From assembly GCA_937949995.1 (NCBI GenBank), contig CALFEO010000004.1, positions 1-27,508 on the forward strand: a DNA stretch of 27,508 bases, given 5' to 3'. The DNA comes from an uncultured bacterium (lineage in GTDB: Bacteria; Patescibacteriota; Patescibacteriia; 2-12-FULL-60-25). The position numbers were made by a program, and so were the translations under genes. Position 1 is the stretch's first letter; every line of letters begins with the position of its first letter. Below the pieces are notes generated by a model. It had not been told where the DNA came from, did not search any database, and worked only from the letters and a program-made list of their open reading frames with translations. Below are positions 7,251 to 13,008 of the stretch, one piece after another.

Positions 7251-7347
7251 CAAGTTAATATGAGCGTGAATCAAGTTAATCAAGGTTCAGACAGTAGAGT
7301 TAATCAAGTTAATATGAGCGTGAATCAAGTTAATCAAGGTTCAGACA
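7251..7347 (+). repeat. Two identical 43-bp direct repeats ending GGTTCAGACA
   Basis: Positions 7251-7293 and 7305-7347 are identical by eye (period 54). Diverged copies lie at 12857-12902 and 12915-12957. The tail GGTTCAGACA also appears alone at 1701-1710, and inverted near 7099 and 12579. The second copy ends 13 bases before the promoter at 7361. Confidence 0.85.
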
Positions 7348-7360
7348 ATATGGCCATTCC

Positions 7361-7389
7361 TTGACAAAACCCCAATTTTCTGCTACGTT
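7361..7389 (+). promoter_or_regulatory. Promoter for the 7466 lipoprotein gene
   Basis: TTGACA (7361-7366), a 17-nt spacer, and TACGTT (7384-7389) preceded by the extended element TGC. The -35 is perfect, the -10 weaker than in its two sister promoters. The leader carries a hairpin element just before the Shine-Dalgarno. Confidence 0.65.
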
Positions 7390-7422
7390 TATAAGCATAC
7401 CTTCACAAACTGACCCCGAACC

Positions 7423-7450
7423 CGTAGGGATAAACCTCGTGTTTATCCGC
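7423..7450 (+). repeat. GGATAAAC palindromic element, short form, in a 5' leader
   Basis: GGATAAAC (7428-7435), loop CTCGT, GTTTATCC (7441-7448), with the outer CGTAG of the long form. The stem ends only five bases before the Shine-Dalgarno AAGGAG (7454-7459), so it could affect translation of the lipoprotein gene. This is the fourth copy in the window. Confidence 0.8.
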
Positions 7451-7465
7451 ACCAAGGAGTCCAAA

Positions 7466-7996
7466 ATGAACACAAAAAACAGTTTTTCCCGTAATTGGTA
7501 TTTGTTATTTATTATTTGTTATTTGTCATTTCTGTGCGTCGGTTGTTGGTCCACCAACACCATGTCCTCCGAGGTCAACGGGCGAAAAAAAATGGAAGCT
7601 CGTGCCGAATACGGGCCTTGGGGTTCGGATCTGCACGTCAAGCGCGACACCAGCCGATATGGGGCCTATAAGGCCGATATCGGCGACATGGGCGGTGCCG
7701 AGGATGAGTACGCCCGCGAGCAAATCCACGCCGAAGAACGCACCCGCGTTTGGGGCAATACGCCCTACGCCAGCTTCTACGGCGGTTGTGTCGGCTATTT
7801 CGGAGCCGGTCAATCCGGCTACTGCGACGGCCGAACCCGCGAATATCAGCGCTGTTTGGAGCGCCTAGGCTCCTTGCCCAACGACCAGCAAAAACAGCTC
7901 TGTGTTGAGCAAGTCATGGTCCACGAGCGCCAAAGCACCTGGGGAGCCTCCGCCCCCATGTACGGCGGCCGAGGCTACCTTTTGCCCGGCTACTGA
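7466..7996 (+). CDS. Hypothetical lipoprotein
   Basis: A protein of 176 residues from ATG 7466; the longer frame begins within the promoter and is rejected. A strong AAGGAG lies six bases upstream. A lipoprotein signal peptide has a hydrophobic core and the lipobox LCVG-C at Cys27. The mature part is Gly/Tyr/Arg-rich, with a possible disulfide-rich centre (GGCVGYFGAGQSGYCDGRTREYQRC; Cys residues near 108, 119 and 129) and an acidic/basic middle rich in E-R pairs. No family is recognised. Notably the signal-peptide core is encoded by low-complexity TTATTTG-type repeats (about 7497-7531). It is the first of three consecutive lipoproteins downstream of the large membrane protein, with its own promoter and terminator. 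Confidence 0.75.
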   Translation: MNTKNSFSRNWYLLFIICYLSFLCVGCWSTNTMSSEVNGRKKMEARAEYGPWGSDLHVKRDTSRYGAYKADIGDMGGAEDEYAREQIHAEERTRVWGNTPYASFYGGCVGYFGAGQSGYCDGRTREYQRCLERLGSLPNDQQKQLCVEQVMVHERQSTWGASAPMYGGRGYLLPGY

Positions 7997-8014
7997 CACC
8001 TTAGCCAAACCTTC

Positions 8015-8073
8015 CCCCTTTTGAGCATCATCCCCCTCCTCCCTCCGGATATGCTCAAAAGGGGCTTTTTTAT
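8015..8073 (+). terminator. Terminator after the 7466 lipoprotein
   Basis: A perfect 14-bp stem (8015-8028 with 8051-8064, arms CCCCTTTTGAGCAT/ATGCTCAAAAGGGG) has a C-rich 22-nt loop and is followed by a run of T. Confidence 0.85.
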
Positions 8074-8226
8074 TTTTCCGCTAATCTTAGCCAAATATTA
8101 CTACAAATTTACTTAATTAATCGGTATTCAGTTTAGTTATAAAACATAAAGTTCTTCAAAAGAAACAAAAATAACTCTTGATGAACTTTAAACTTTTAAC
8201 TTGATGAACTGTACTGGCTCGTTGGG
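8074..8226. other. AT-rich spacer with TTGATGAACTTT repeat remnant
   Basis: No gene is seen. Positions 8175-8216 contain two diverged copies of the CTTGATGAACTTTAAAC words found at 7148-7220 and 12640-12790. The promoter of the next gene follows. Confidence 0.55.
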
Positions 8227-8255
8227 TTGACAATCAGCGATTTTTATGCTATATT
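8227..8255 (+). promoter_or_regulatory. Strong consensus promoter for the two-lipoprotein operon
   Basis: TTGACA (8227-8232), 17-nt spacer, TATATT (8250-8255) with extended TGC. The block TTTATGCTATATTAAC matches the promoter at 3752-3780 almost base for base. A leader of about 134 nt follows, with a short CCAGGACCATG duplication (8353-8378) directly before the Shine-Dalgarno AAAGGAGG. Confidence 0.85.
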
Positions 8256-8395
8256 AACCCGTCAATCGGATTGGAATTGGTTCCTTTCCGCTTGTCGTTT
8301 CAGTACCGTAACAAACGTCCATGCCCTCGTACTAAATCCTAGCCCTCACAATGCCAGGACCATGTACCCAGGACCATGGACCAAAGGAGGCTCCC

Positions 8396-8890
8396 ATGAA
8401 GATTTCCCATTTGTTTCTCATCGCGGTTTTTTTCCTTTCTCTCGTCGGTTGCGCCCCGTTGTTCTCCTCGCAAGGAGGAAGTTATTCCTTGCGCGAGGAG
8501 TCGCCGTATCACGAACATACGGTCGAGCATTCGCGCGATTCGCGCGGACAGCCCACGACCGTGGAGACCCGAATTACCAAGCCGGTGACTCCGGGTATGG
8601 CCATGGGCGGCTACGGTTCGTTCGGCTCATACGGGATGACGCCCGGCAGTATGGGCTCATCGATTTACCTGTCCCCGCCCCAAGAGCATGTCAATTGCAC
8701 AAGGGGCCAGGATCAAAACGGCAGGATGATCGAGATCTGCCCATCGCGCGATGGCGTCATTCCTCTGGTCGAGGACACGAACGCTACCGAGAATGATCCC
8801 GGCAACCCGACTCGTCGGCAAACGGTGAACAACGCCGCCGCGATTCAGGAGTTGCAGGATTGTGTCAAAGGAAAGAAAAACTGTCGCTAA
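8396..8890 (+). CDS. Hypothetical lipoprotein
   Basis: A protein of 164 residues from ATG 8396, chosen because AAAGGAGG lies just upstream and a clean lipoprotein signal peptide begins there. The lipobox is LVG-C, with Cys at residue 18. The mature protein is polar. It has an acidic/His region (SPYHEHTVEHSRDSRG), a Gly/Met/Ser-rich stretch (MAMGGYGSFGSYGMTPGSMG), and a C-terminal part with two Cys pairs (VNCTRG...EICPS and DCVKGKKNC). No family is recognised. It shares the Gly/Tyr-rich style of the lipoprotein at 7466. The stop codon lies in the loop of a hairpin, and the next lipoprotein starts 20 bases later, so the two are one operon. Confidence 0.75.
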   Translation: MKISHLFLIAVFFLSLVGCAPLFSSQGGSYSLREESPYHEHTVEHSRDSRGQPTTVETRITKPVTPGMAMGGYGSFGSYGMTPGSMGSSIYLSPPQEHVNCTRGQDQNGRMIEICPSRDGVIPLVEDTNATENDPGNPTRRQTVNNAAAIQELQDCVKGKKNCR

Positions 8891-8897
8891 GCGACAG
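8881..8897 (+). promoter_or_regulatory. Intercistronic hairpin with the stop codon in its loop
   Basis: CTGTCGC (8881-8887) and GCGACAG (8891-8897) form a perfect 7-bp stem whose loop is TAA, the stop codon of the upstream lipoprotein. The Shine-Dalgarno of the next gene (AAGGAG, 8898-8903) begins immediately after the stem. Ribosomes finishing the first gene would open the hairpin, which suggests translational coupling. Confidence 0.6.
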
Positions 8898-8910
8898 AAG
8901 GAGATTTCAA

Positions 8911-9756
8911 ATGAACAAAAAAACATTTTTCGTTTTTTTTGCAGCCCTCACTGTGTTGATGGGTTGCAATGCTACGAACAAAAAAGAGCCCGCCACCTCC
9001 TTCACCTGGACATCGGTTCAGAATCCGAACAATGACCAAGGTGAAAAACGAGCGACGCAGGAGCAAAGTTCGGAAAAGCGAGTTACGGCAAAAGCCGAAA
9101 CTGCCACCGAGACTCCGGCTCCGTCACCCGCTCCGGTCGCTGAAGTAAAGCAACCTGCTCCTGCCCCCGCACCTGCTCCGGCCAAGGCCGAAGCTCCGCG
9201 TGCTTCGGCAAAAGCGGAAGCATCGGCTCCGGCACAGGCCAAGACCGAAGCTTCGGCTCCTGCGCCCGAGCCTGTCACCCGGTCGATTCCGGTTGGGCCT
9301 TACGGCACACCCGGGGTCATTCTGCGGAACGCGGAAACGGTTACGTACCGTCCCGCATATGCCGTTTACAACAACGGCTTCATGTTCCGCATGCAGAACG
9401 ACTCGAGTAAATTTTACTGGGTCGCTCCCGCGGGTGATGTCTCGATGAGGCCTTTGGTTGGGCAGTGTATGGAAAGCCCTCGGCTTCCGCCGGTTCCCAA
9501 TCCGGAGGCTTGTCCGTTCGTCGAACTTCAGACGAATACCGGAAGCTGGGTTGTACTCATCAAGCCCGGCTACTCCGCGCGGTTCGTTATCGACACCGCA
9601 ACCTGCCCTCCGGACGGCTCGGCATGCAAGGCGCGCATTCAAAGCGTGCCGTACAGCATGTCAGCCGTCACTCGTCCCGATCTGTCGCGTCGATGGGTCA
9701 GGACATTCAATTACCCCTCTTCAAACGTTGGTTTCGTTTGGACCAGAGGGGATTGA
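8911..9756 (+). CDS. Hypothetical lipoprotein with Ala/Pro-rich linker and C-terminal beta domain
   Basis: A protein of 281 residues from ATG 8911; AAGGAG lies seven bases upstream and a lipobox LMG-C follows at Cys19. The order is a short polar N-terminus, then a long low-complexity Ala/Pro/Lys/Glu linker (about 50-128; repeats of APAPA and AKAEA). A folded-looking C-terminal domain (about 130-281) is rich in aromatic and small residues, with Cys pairs (GQCMESPRLPPVPNPEACP and DTATCPPDGSACKAR). The linker suggests that the domain is held away from the membrane, for example across a cell wall or surface layer. No family is recognised. A terminator hairpin follows. Confidence 0.75.
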   Translation: MNKKTFFVFFAALTVLMGCNATNKKEPATSFTWTSVQNPNNDQGEKRATQEQSSEKRVTAKAETATETPAPSPAPVAEVKQPAPAPAPAPAKAEAPRASAKAEASAPAQAKTEASAPAPEPVTRSIPVGPYGTPGVILRNAETVTYRPAYAVYNNGFMFRMQNDSSKFYWVAPAGDVSMRPLVGQCMESPRLPPVPNPEACPFVELQTNTGSWVVLIKPGYSARFVIDTATCPPDGSACKARIQSVPYSMSAVTRPDLSRRWVRTFNYPSSNVGFVWTRGD

Positions 9757-9769
9757 TACAAACTTTTAC

Positions 9770-9804
9770 ACGCGCCATTCATTTCGGATGGCGCGTTATT
9801 TGTT
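9770..9804 (+). terminator. Terminator of the two-lipoprotein operon
   Basis: ACGCGCCAT (9770-9778) pairs with ATGGCGCGT (9788-9796) around a 9-nt loop, then a T-rich stretch TTATTTGTTT. The T tract is interrupted, so efficiency is uncertain. Confidence 0.65.
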
Positions 9805-9879
9805 TAATAAAAATCAGCTGGACCAAATAGCGCCTTTGGCTTACGGGATTATTAAGCAATAAATCAATTTAAATCTCCA

Positions 9880-10010
9880 AGGGGTCTGGGGGTAGCGTAA
9901 CCGTGGTTGGTAAAAGAGATTAAGCAACCCATGTAAATGAGAGGGCATCGCGGACCCCAGCGCTTTTGCTTACTTTTGGCGACAAAAGTAAGTCGCCGAA
10001 GGCAAAACCG
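9880..10010. other. Structured gene-free element with GNRA-capped hairpin (possible RNA or REP-like repeat)
   Basis: CTGGGG (about 9887-9892) can pair at long range with CCCCAG (about 9955-9960). It is followed by a perfect 10-bp hairpin, CTTACTTTTG (9969-9978) and CAAAAGTAAG (9983-9992), closed by GCGA, a GNRA tetraloop. Outer TTTTGC (9964-9969) and GCAAAA (about 10001-10006) may extend it. No ORF fits. It could be a structured RNA or a REP-like repeat; a copy count would decide. Confidence 0.4.
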
Positions 10011-10158
10011 TAATCATGTGAAACATACTTGTATATAGAGATAATTTTATAGAATGATGCAGTTTCGTGACTTCGCTATAAATCACCTCATGATGCAGTA
10101 TTTCCGATTGCATAACATGAAGGGCACAGGTTTACGATGGTATATAAAGTTAATAAAA

Positions 10159-10228
10159 AACTTCTTCCGCTAATCGGAAGAAGTTATCAGATGCAATTGA
10201 TCGCCGCCAAGCATGGTTGCGGCGATCA
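10159..10228. other. Two strong hairpins in a gene-free region
   Basis: An 11-bp perfect stem (10159-10169 with 10175-10185, loop CTAAT) is followed by a 10-bp perfect stem, TGATCGCCGC (10198-10207) with GCGGCGATCA (10219-10228). Neither has a T tract typical of termination. With 9880-10010, the whole 9805-10280 interval lacks genes but is unusually rich in hairpins. Between 10011 and 10158 I see nothing else definite. Confidence 0.5.
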
Positions 10229-10280
10229 CATAGCTATTTTTCTCACGCCGCGCGATTGGAGTCAAGAAAAAACAGTGGAT

Positions 10281-10316
10281 AAATAAAAAGACGGATTATT
10301 CATCCGTCTTGATTTT
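10281..10316 (-). terminator. Terminator of the 10331 gene
   Basis: AAGACGGAT (10288-10296) and ATCCGTCTT (10302-10310) form a 9-bp stem, with A-rich sequence on the left (U tract on the minus strand) and T-rich sequence on the right. It could work in both directions. Confidence 0.85.
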
Positions 10317-10330
10317 TGATGTAATGAACA

Positions 10331-12178
10331 TTATATGTTCACCATTGGTTTGGGGGGTTGTTCATTGTCGTCATTTTTCTTTTGCCACGGCAGATTATTC
10401 GGCGCCGGATTCGGCGGGGGAGCGCTCGGCTTGATCAGTTCTTGGGGAGTTTCTTTTTTAATCCATGGCGGATCCGCGGCAACAGGTTTGTCTTTGGGCT
10501 TATCTTGATATGCCTCATCCAATACTTGCGTCTTAACCGGCGCATCCGGTTTATTGATCACCGGAGTTGCTTGTATGGGATCTTTTACTTTAAACGATTC
10601 CGCGCTTCTTGGTTCATCGGGTACCGGAGGGTACTTGGGCGCTTCTTGCATGGATGCAATCGGTTTGACCGGAGCTTCAACGTCTTTCTTAATTCTATCT
10701 TCATTAATCGTCGGCATGAAAGAAGGGGATACCGGATTTTTTACAGCCGGAGCTCCCATGTATGGCGTCGAATTATCATCCGAACCTTCTTTCCATTTGA
10801 TAAAAATAAATGCAACAACAATTAACAGCATCGCCGCCAAAAAGATAAACAATAATATTTGCGATCCCGGTGACATGTTTGGAAACCATGCTTTTAATTT
10901 CGCAATCATGCTCGACGGCCAAGAAGTTTTTTCTTGATCTTGATCATCCTCGTTGGAGTCATCATCCGTTATTGCGGATGCAAATCTGGAATCCCAGTTT
11001 GCCATCAGGGCTTTGTCCGAGTCAGAAATATTTACATCTTGCGCAAGATCTTGTTCTTGGCTGTTCGCCGCACTGCCGTCGCCGGCTTCTTGCGACAAGG
11101 CTCTCATATAAGTTTCGTGCTTTTTCAGTGCGTCATTGGCTAAGGTGCTCCTTTCCGCTGCCGGTATGGCCAAAAGTTGTGCTAACGATTGTTTGTATCT
11201 TTCAGGTCTTTGTTTCAAGTTCAAACATTGTTGATTGGATTCGTTCGGCACCGTCCAGTCATCACTCCATAGTTCCATGGCCTTGGCGATTCTTTCTTGC
11301 CCCTCCGGAACTGATGCGATCACTCCCATGGTGACGGTTTCATACATGTTGCGCCACCAGCTGGCCAAGGGCATTCGTACTCCGTTGCAGGGGATCATAT
11401 CCAGCAACCCGGTTCGCATCATTTCATATGATTTGGCATCGCCTTGGGTTTTTTGAAAACGTTCATTTCCGCGCGCGAAATATTCCAAAGCATCCATATT
11501 GGCAAAATGCCAGTAAACATCATCCGTTTCGCTCGGATTCATATTCTGAAAAGTATACGCCGCCCTGTTTTCCGAATAAGTCAGAGGCCTGATAGTGTCG
11601 TCCGCAATGGCTCGCATCTCCAAATTCCAGTTTGCCGGCATAAACGGCACAATGGCTTCTATGGTTCCGGCGCCAATGGCTCCGCTCCAACCGCTTGCCG
11701 TACTGATAAAAAACGGTAAAACTTGTTCCGTAATCGGTTGGTTCAGTCTTATATCAACTATAGCTACAGCATCCTTGCTAAGATTAATCGTAAACACCCC
11801 GGCATCCTCCGCGTATTGTGAATCATGCAATTCGATTTTTGAAACCGCTTTTACCGGAACCTCCAAGCCGTTAACAAACACACTCAAGACTTTTGCTTGA
11901 TGAGAATTATGTCGTTGCAGCGGTACGGCTAAAGTCAAAGATTGAGCGCTTCCCAAATTGTATAATTTGGCCGCAATTTGCACGGGTATAAAGCCGGCGC
12001 TTTTACCGGGTTCATTCATTTGATCGAATCTGTACGTAACCCTCAAATCACGCATTTCCACTTCGGCCGGATTCGTTATGCCGGGCAAGCCGATGGCCGC
12101 CGTATCGGGCATCATGGCTTTGGCTGTTACGGGCAGGGTAAGGGCAACTGCCAAAATCGCTAAAATTAGACGTTTCAT
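10331..12178 (-). CDS. Secreted single-pass membrane protein with Pro-rich cytoplasmic tail
   Basis: A protein of 615 residues, family not recognised. A signal peptide (about 1-21, ending AKA) is followed by a long extracytoplasmic part (about 22-435). That part starts with a beta-rich domain (VEMRDLRVTYRFDQM, then FIPVQIAAKLYNLGSAQSLTLAVPL), then a helical region with two Cys (IPCNGVRMP, NQQCLNLKQ), then an acidic linker (DDDSNEDDQDQEK). One strong membrane helix (about 442-466, LLFIFLAAMLLIVVAFIFI) leads to a Pro/Lys-rich tail of about 145 residues that would be cytoplasmic. The layout resembles an adhesin or sensor-type surface protein, but no function can be named. A promoter is visible at 12209-12237. 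No Shine-Dalgarno is seen before ATG 12178. Confidence 0.75.
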   Translation of the reverse strand: MKRLILAILAVALTLPVTAKAMMPDTAAIGLPGITNPAEVEMRDLRVTYRFDQMNEPGKSAGFIPVQIAAKLYNLGSAQSLTLAVPLQRHNSHQAKVLSVFVNGLEVPVKAVSKIELHDSQYAEDAGVFTINLSKDAVAIVDIRLNQPITEQVLPFFISTASGWSGAIGAGTIEAIVPFMPANWNLEMRAIADDTIRPLTYSENRAAYTFQNMNPSETDDVYWHFANMDALEYFARGNERFQKTQGDAKSYEMMRTGLLDMIPCNGVRMPLASWWRNMYETVTMGVIASVPEGQERIAKAMELWSDDWTVPNESNQQCLNLKQRPERYKQSLAQLLAIPAAERSTLANDALKKHETYMRALSQEAGDGSAANSQEQDLAQDVNISDSDKALMANWDSRFASAITDDDSNEDDQDQEKTSWPSSMIAKLKAWFPNMSPGSQILLFIFLAAMLLIVVAFIFIKWKEGSDDNSTPYMGAPAVKNPVSPSFMPTINEDRIKKDVEAPVKPIASMQEAPKYPPVPDEPRSAESFKVKDPIQATPVINKPDAPVKTQVLDEAYQDKPKDKPVAADPPWIKKETPQELIKPSAPPPNPAPNNLPWQKKNDDNEQPPKPMVNI

Positions 12179-12208
12179 ATATATCTATGGTTAAGCATCG
12201 TTTCCGAT

Positions 12209-12237
12209 ATTTACGCAGATAACCGCTGATTTGTAAA
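12209..12237 (-). promoter_or_regulatory. Promoter for the 615-residue surface protein
   Basis: On the minus strand TTTACA (12232-12237), a 17-nt spacer and GTAAAT (12209-12214) preceded by TGC. The predicted start is near 12202, giving a leader of about 24 nt. Confidence 0.5.
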
Positions 12238-12261
12238 GTCTGACGATTTTGTTTTTCAAGC

Positions 12262-12283
12262 AAAAAACGCCTCAAGGCGTTTT
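12262..12283 (-). terminator. Terminator of the 67-residue gene
   Basis: AAAACGCC (12264-12271), loop TCAA, GGCGTTTT (12276-12283), with a U tract on the minus strand. Confidence 0.85.
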
Positions 12284-12291
12284 AATATTTT

Positions 12292-12495
12292 TTAAACTTC
12301 GGGCTGAACCTCTGTTTCCGGCGGATCCGGCCACAGGTTTAACTCGCGCATTGTTTTATCAGCCAAATCCTCGGCATCATCAATATCCAAAGATTCATCA
12401 ATTATCAGATAATTGATCATTGCCGCTCGGCACTCGATTTTTGATTTAATCTCTCCCCTGTCATCGTAACAAAGCTTTTTTAACTCTTCTTGCAT
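12292..12495 (-). CDS. Small acidic hypothetical protein
   Basis: A protein of 67 residues, acidic and probably helical (DIDDAEDLADKTMRELNLW), with a Pro/Glu-rich C-terminus and two Cys. There is no signal peptide or membrane segment. It is supported as real by a terminator just after the stop and by an extended -10 element TGT-TATAAT that ends eight bases before ATG, implying an almost leaderless message. There is no Shine-Dalgarno. No family is recognised. The gene stands alone between the surface-protein gene and a repeat-rich spacer. Confidence 0.65.
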   Translation of the reverse strand: MQEELKKLCYDDRGEIKSKIECRAAMINYLIIDESLDIDDAEDLADKTMRELNLWPDPPETEVQPEV

Positions 12496-12503
12496 ATGGA
12501 ATA

Positions 12504-12512
12504 ATTATAACA
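12504..12512 (-). promoter_or_regulatory. Extended -10 promoter placing the start at the ATG
   Basis: On the minus strand TGT followed by TATAAT (12504-12509), eight bases before ATG 12495. A good -35 is not seen, which is acceptable with an extended -10. The transcript would have a leader of about two bases. Confidence 0.55.
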
Positions 12513-12578
12513 TACTAACTAAATAGTCGTAATATCGTAAAGTTGTAACGTCGTAACGTAAAACGTCGTAACGTAAAT

Positions 12579-12957
12579 TGTCTGAACCTTGATTTCGAAC
12601 CGATTACCAACCTAATTTACTTGATTGCACAGAACCGGTGCCAAGTTCATCAAGTCTAAAGTTCTTCAAGAGTTACTTAAGCCTCTCTTTACCTGTCCCG
12701 CGAAGCCGTTGAGGCGTAGTGGGATGAACTTTAGACTTTCAACTTGATAAACTCTTGATGAACTTGTTACTTTAGACTTGAGGAACTCATCCGGTAATCA
12801 AGACACGTCGTTCGCGAACCACGTCGGTCGCGACCGAGCGTGGCGAACGACAGTGTCAAGTTAATATGAGCGTGAATCTGAGCGGTAATCAAGGTTCAGA
12901 CAGTATGGTTGTAATCAAGTTAATAAGAGCGTGGATCAAGTTAATCAAGGTTCAGAC
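12579..12957. repeat. Repeat-rich gene-free spacer (AAGTCTAAAGTT and GGTTCAGACA families)
   Basis: The 12496-12991 interval has no gene. Before the main repeats there are GTCGTAACGTAAA-type tandem words (about 12525-12575). Then come an inverted TGTCTGAACC (12578-12587), an AAGTCTAAAGTTC arm (12651-12672) with its partner (12723-12738), and two diverged copies of the 43-bp direct repeat (12857-12902, 12915-12957). A separate palindromic block (about 12690-12722, TGTCCCGCGAAGCCG...GTGGGA) sits between the two arms, as if inserted. Confidence 0.75.
12802..12857. repeat. 56-bp imperfect palindrome
   Basis: GACAC-GTCGTTCGC (12802-12815) pairs with GCGAACGAC-a-GTGTC (12843-12857). An inner CACG/CGTG pair and the self-complementary CGGTCGCGACCG form the centre. 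It is GC-rich within an AT-rich spacer and lies exactly next to the third 43-bp repeat copy. It has the form of another mobile palindromic element. Confidence 0.75.
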
Positions 12958-13008
12958 TAGTAGCTGGCAGCTAGTAGCTAGTAGCTAGTAGCTAGTAGCT
13001 AGTAGCTG
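12958..13008. repeat. TAGTAGC 7-bp tandem repeat overlapping a gene end
   Basis: About five to six near-perfect units of TAGTAGC follow a TAGCTGGCAGC start. Read on the minus strand the array supplies the last codons (Ala-Thr-Ser-Tyr) and the TAG stop of the NAGPA-type lipoprotein. A related word (CAGCTGCCAGC) occurs at 27140-27150 upstream of ruvB. Confidence 0.85.

Noticed and set aside
7361..7465. Longer N-terminus for the lipoprotein at 7466
   Set aside because: The putative TTG start is the -35 box of the promoter, and the extension would translate the palindromic element. The ATG at 7466 has a strong Shine-Dalgarno and lipoprotein signal.
8227..8796. 189-residue open frame on the plus strand
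   Set aside because: It begins in the promoter and overlaps the lipoprotein gene at 8396 in another frame, without its own Shine-Dalgarno or a plausible protein.
9880..10228. Known RNA (tmRNA, RNase P, SRP or riboswitch)
   Set aside because: None of the conserved core motifs that I know for these RNAs is visible, so only a structured element is reported.
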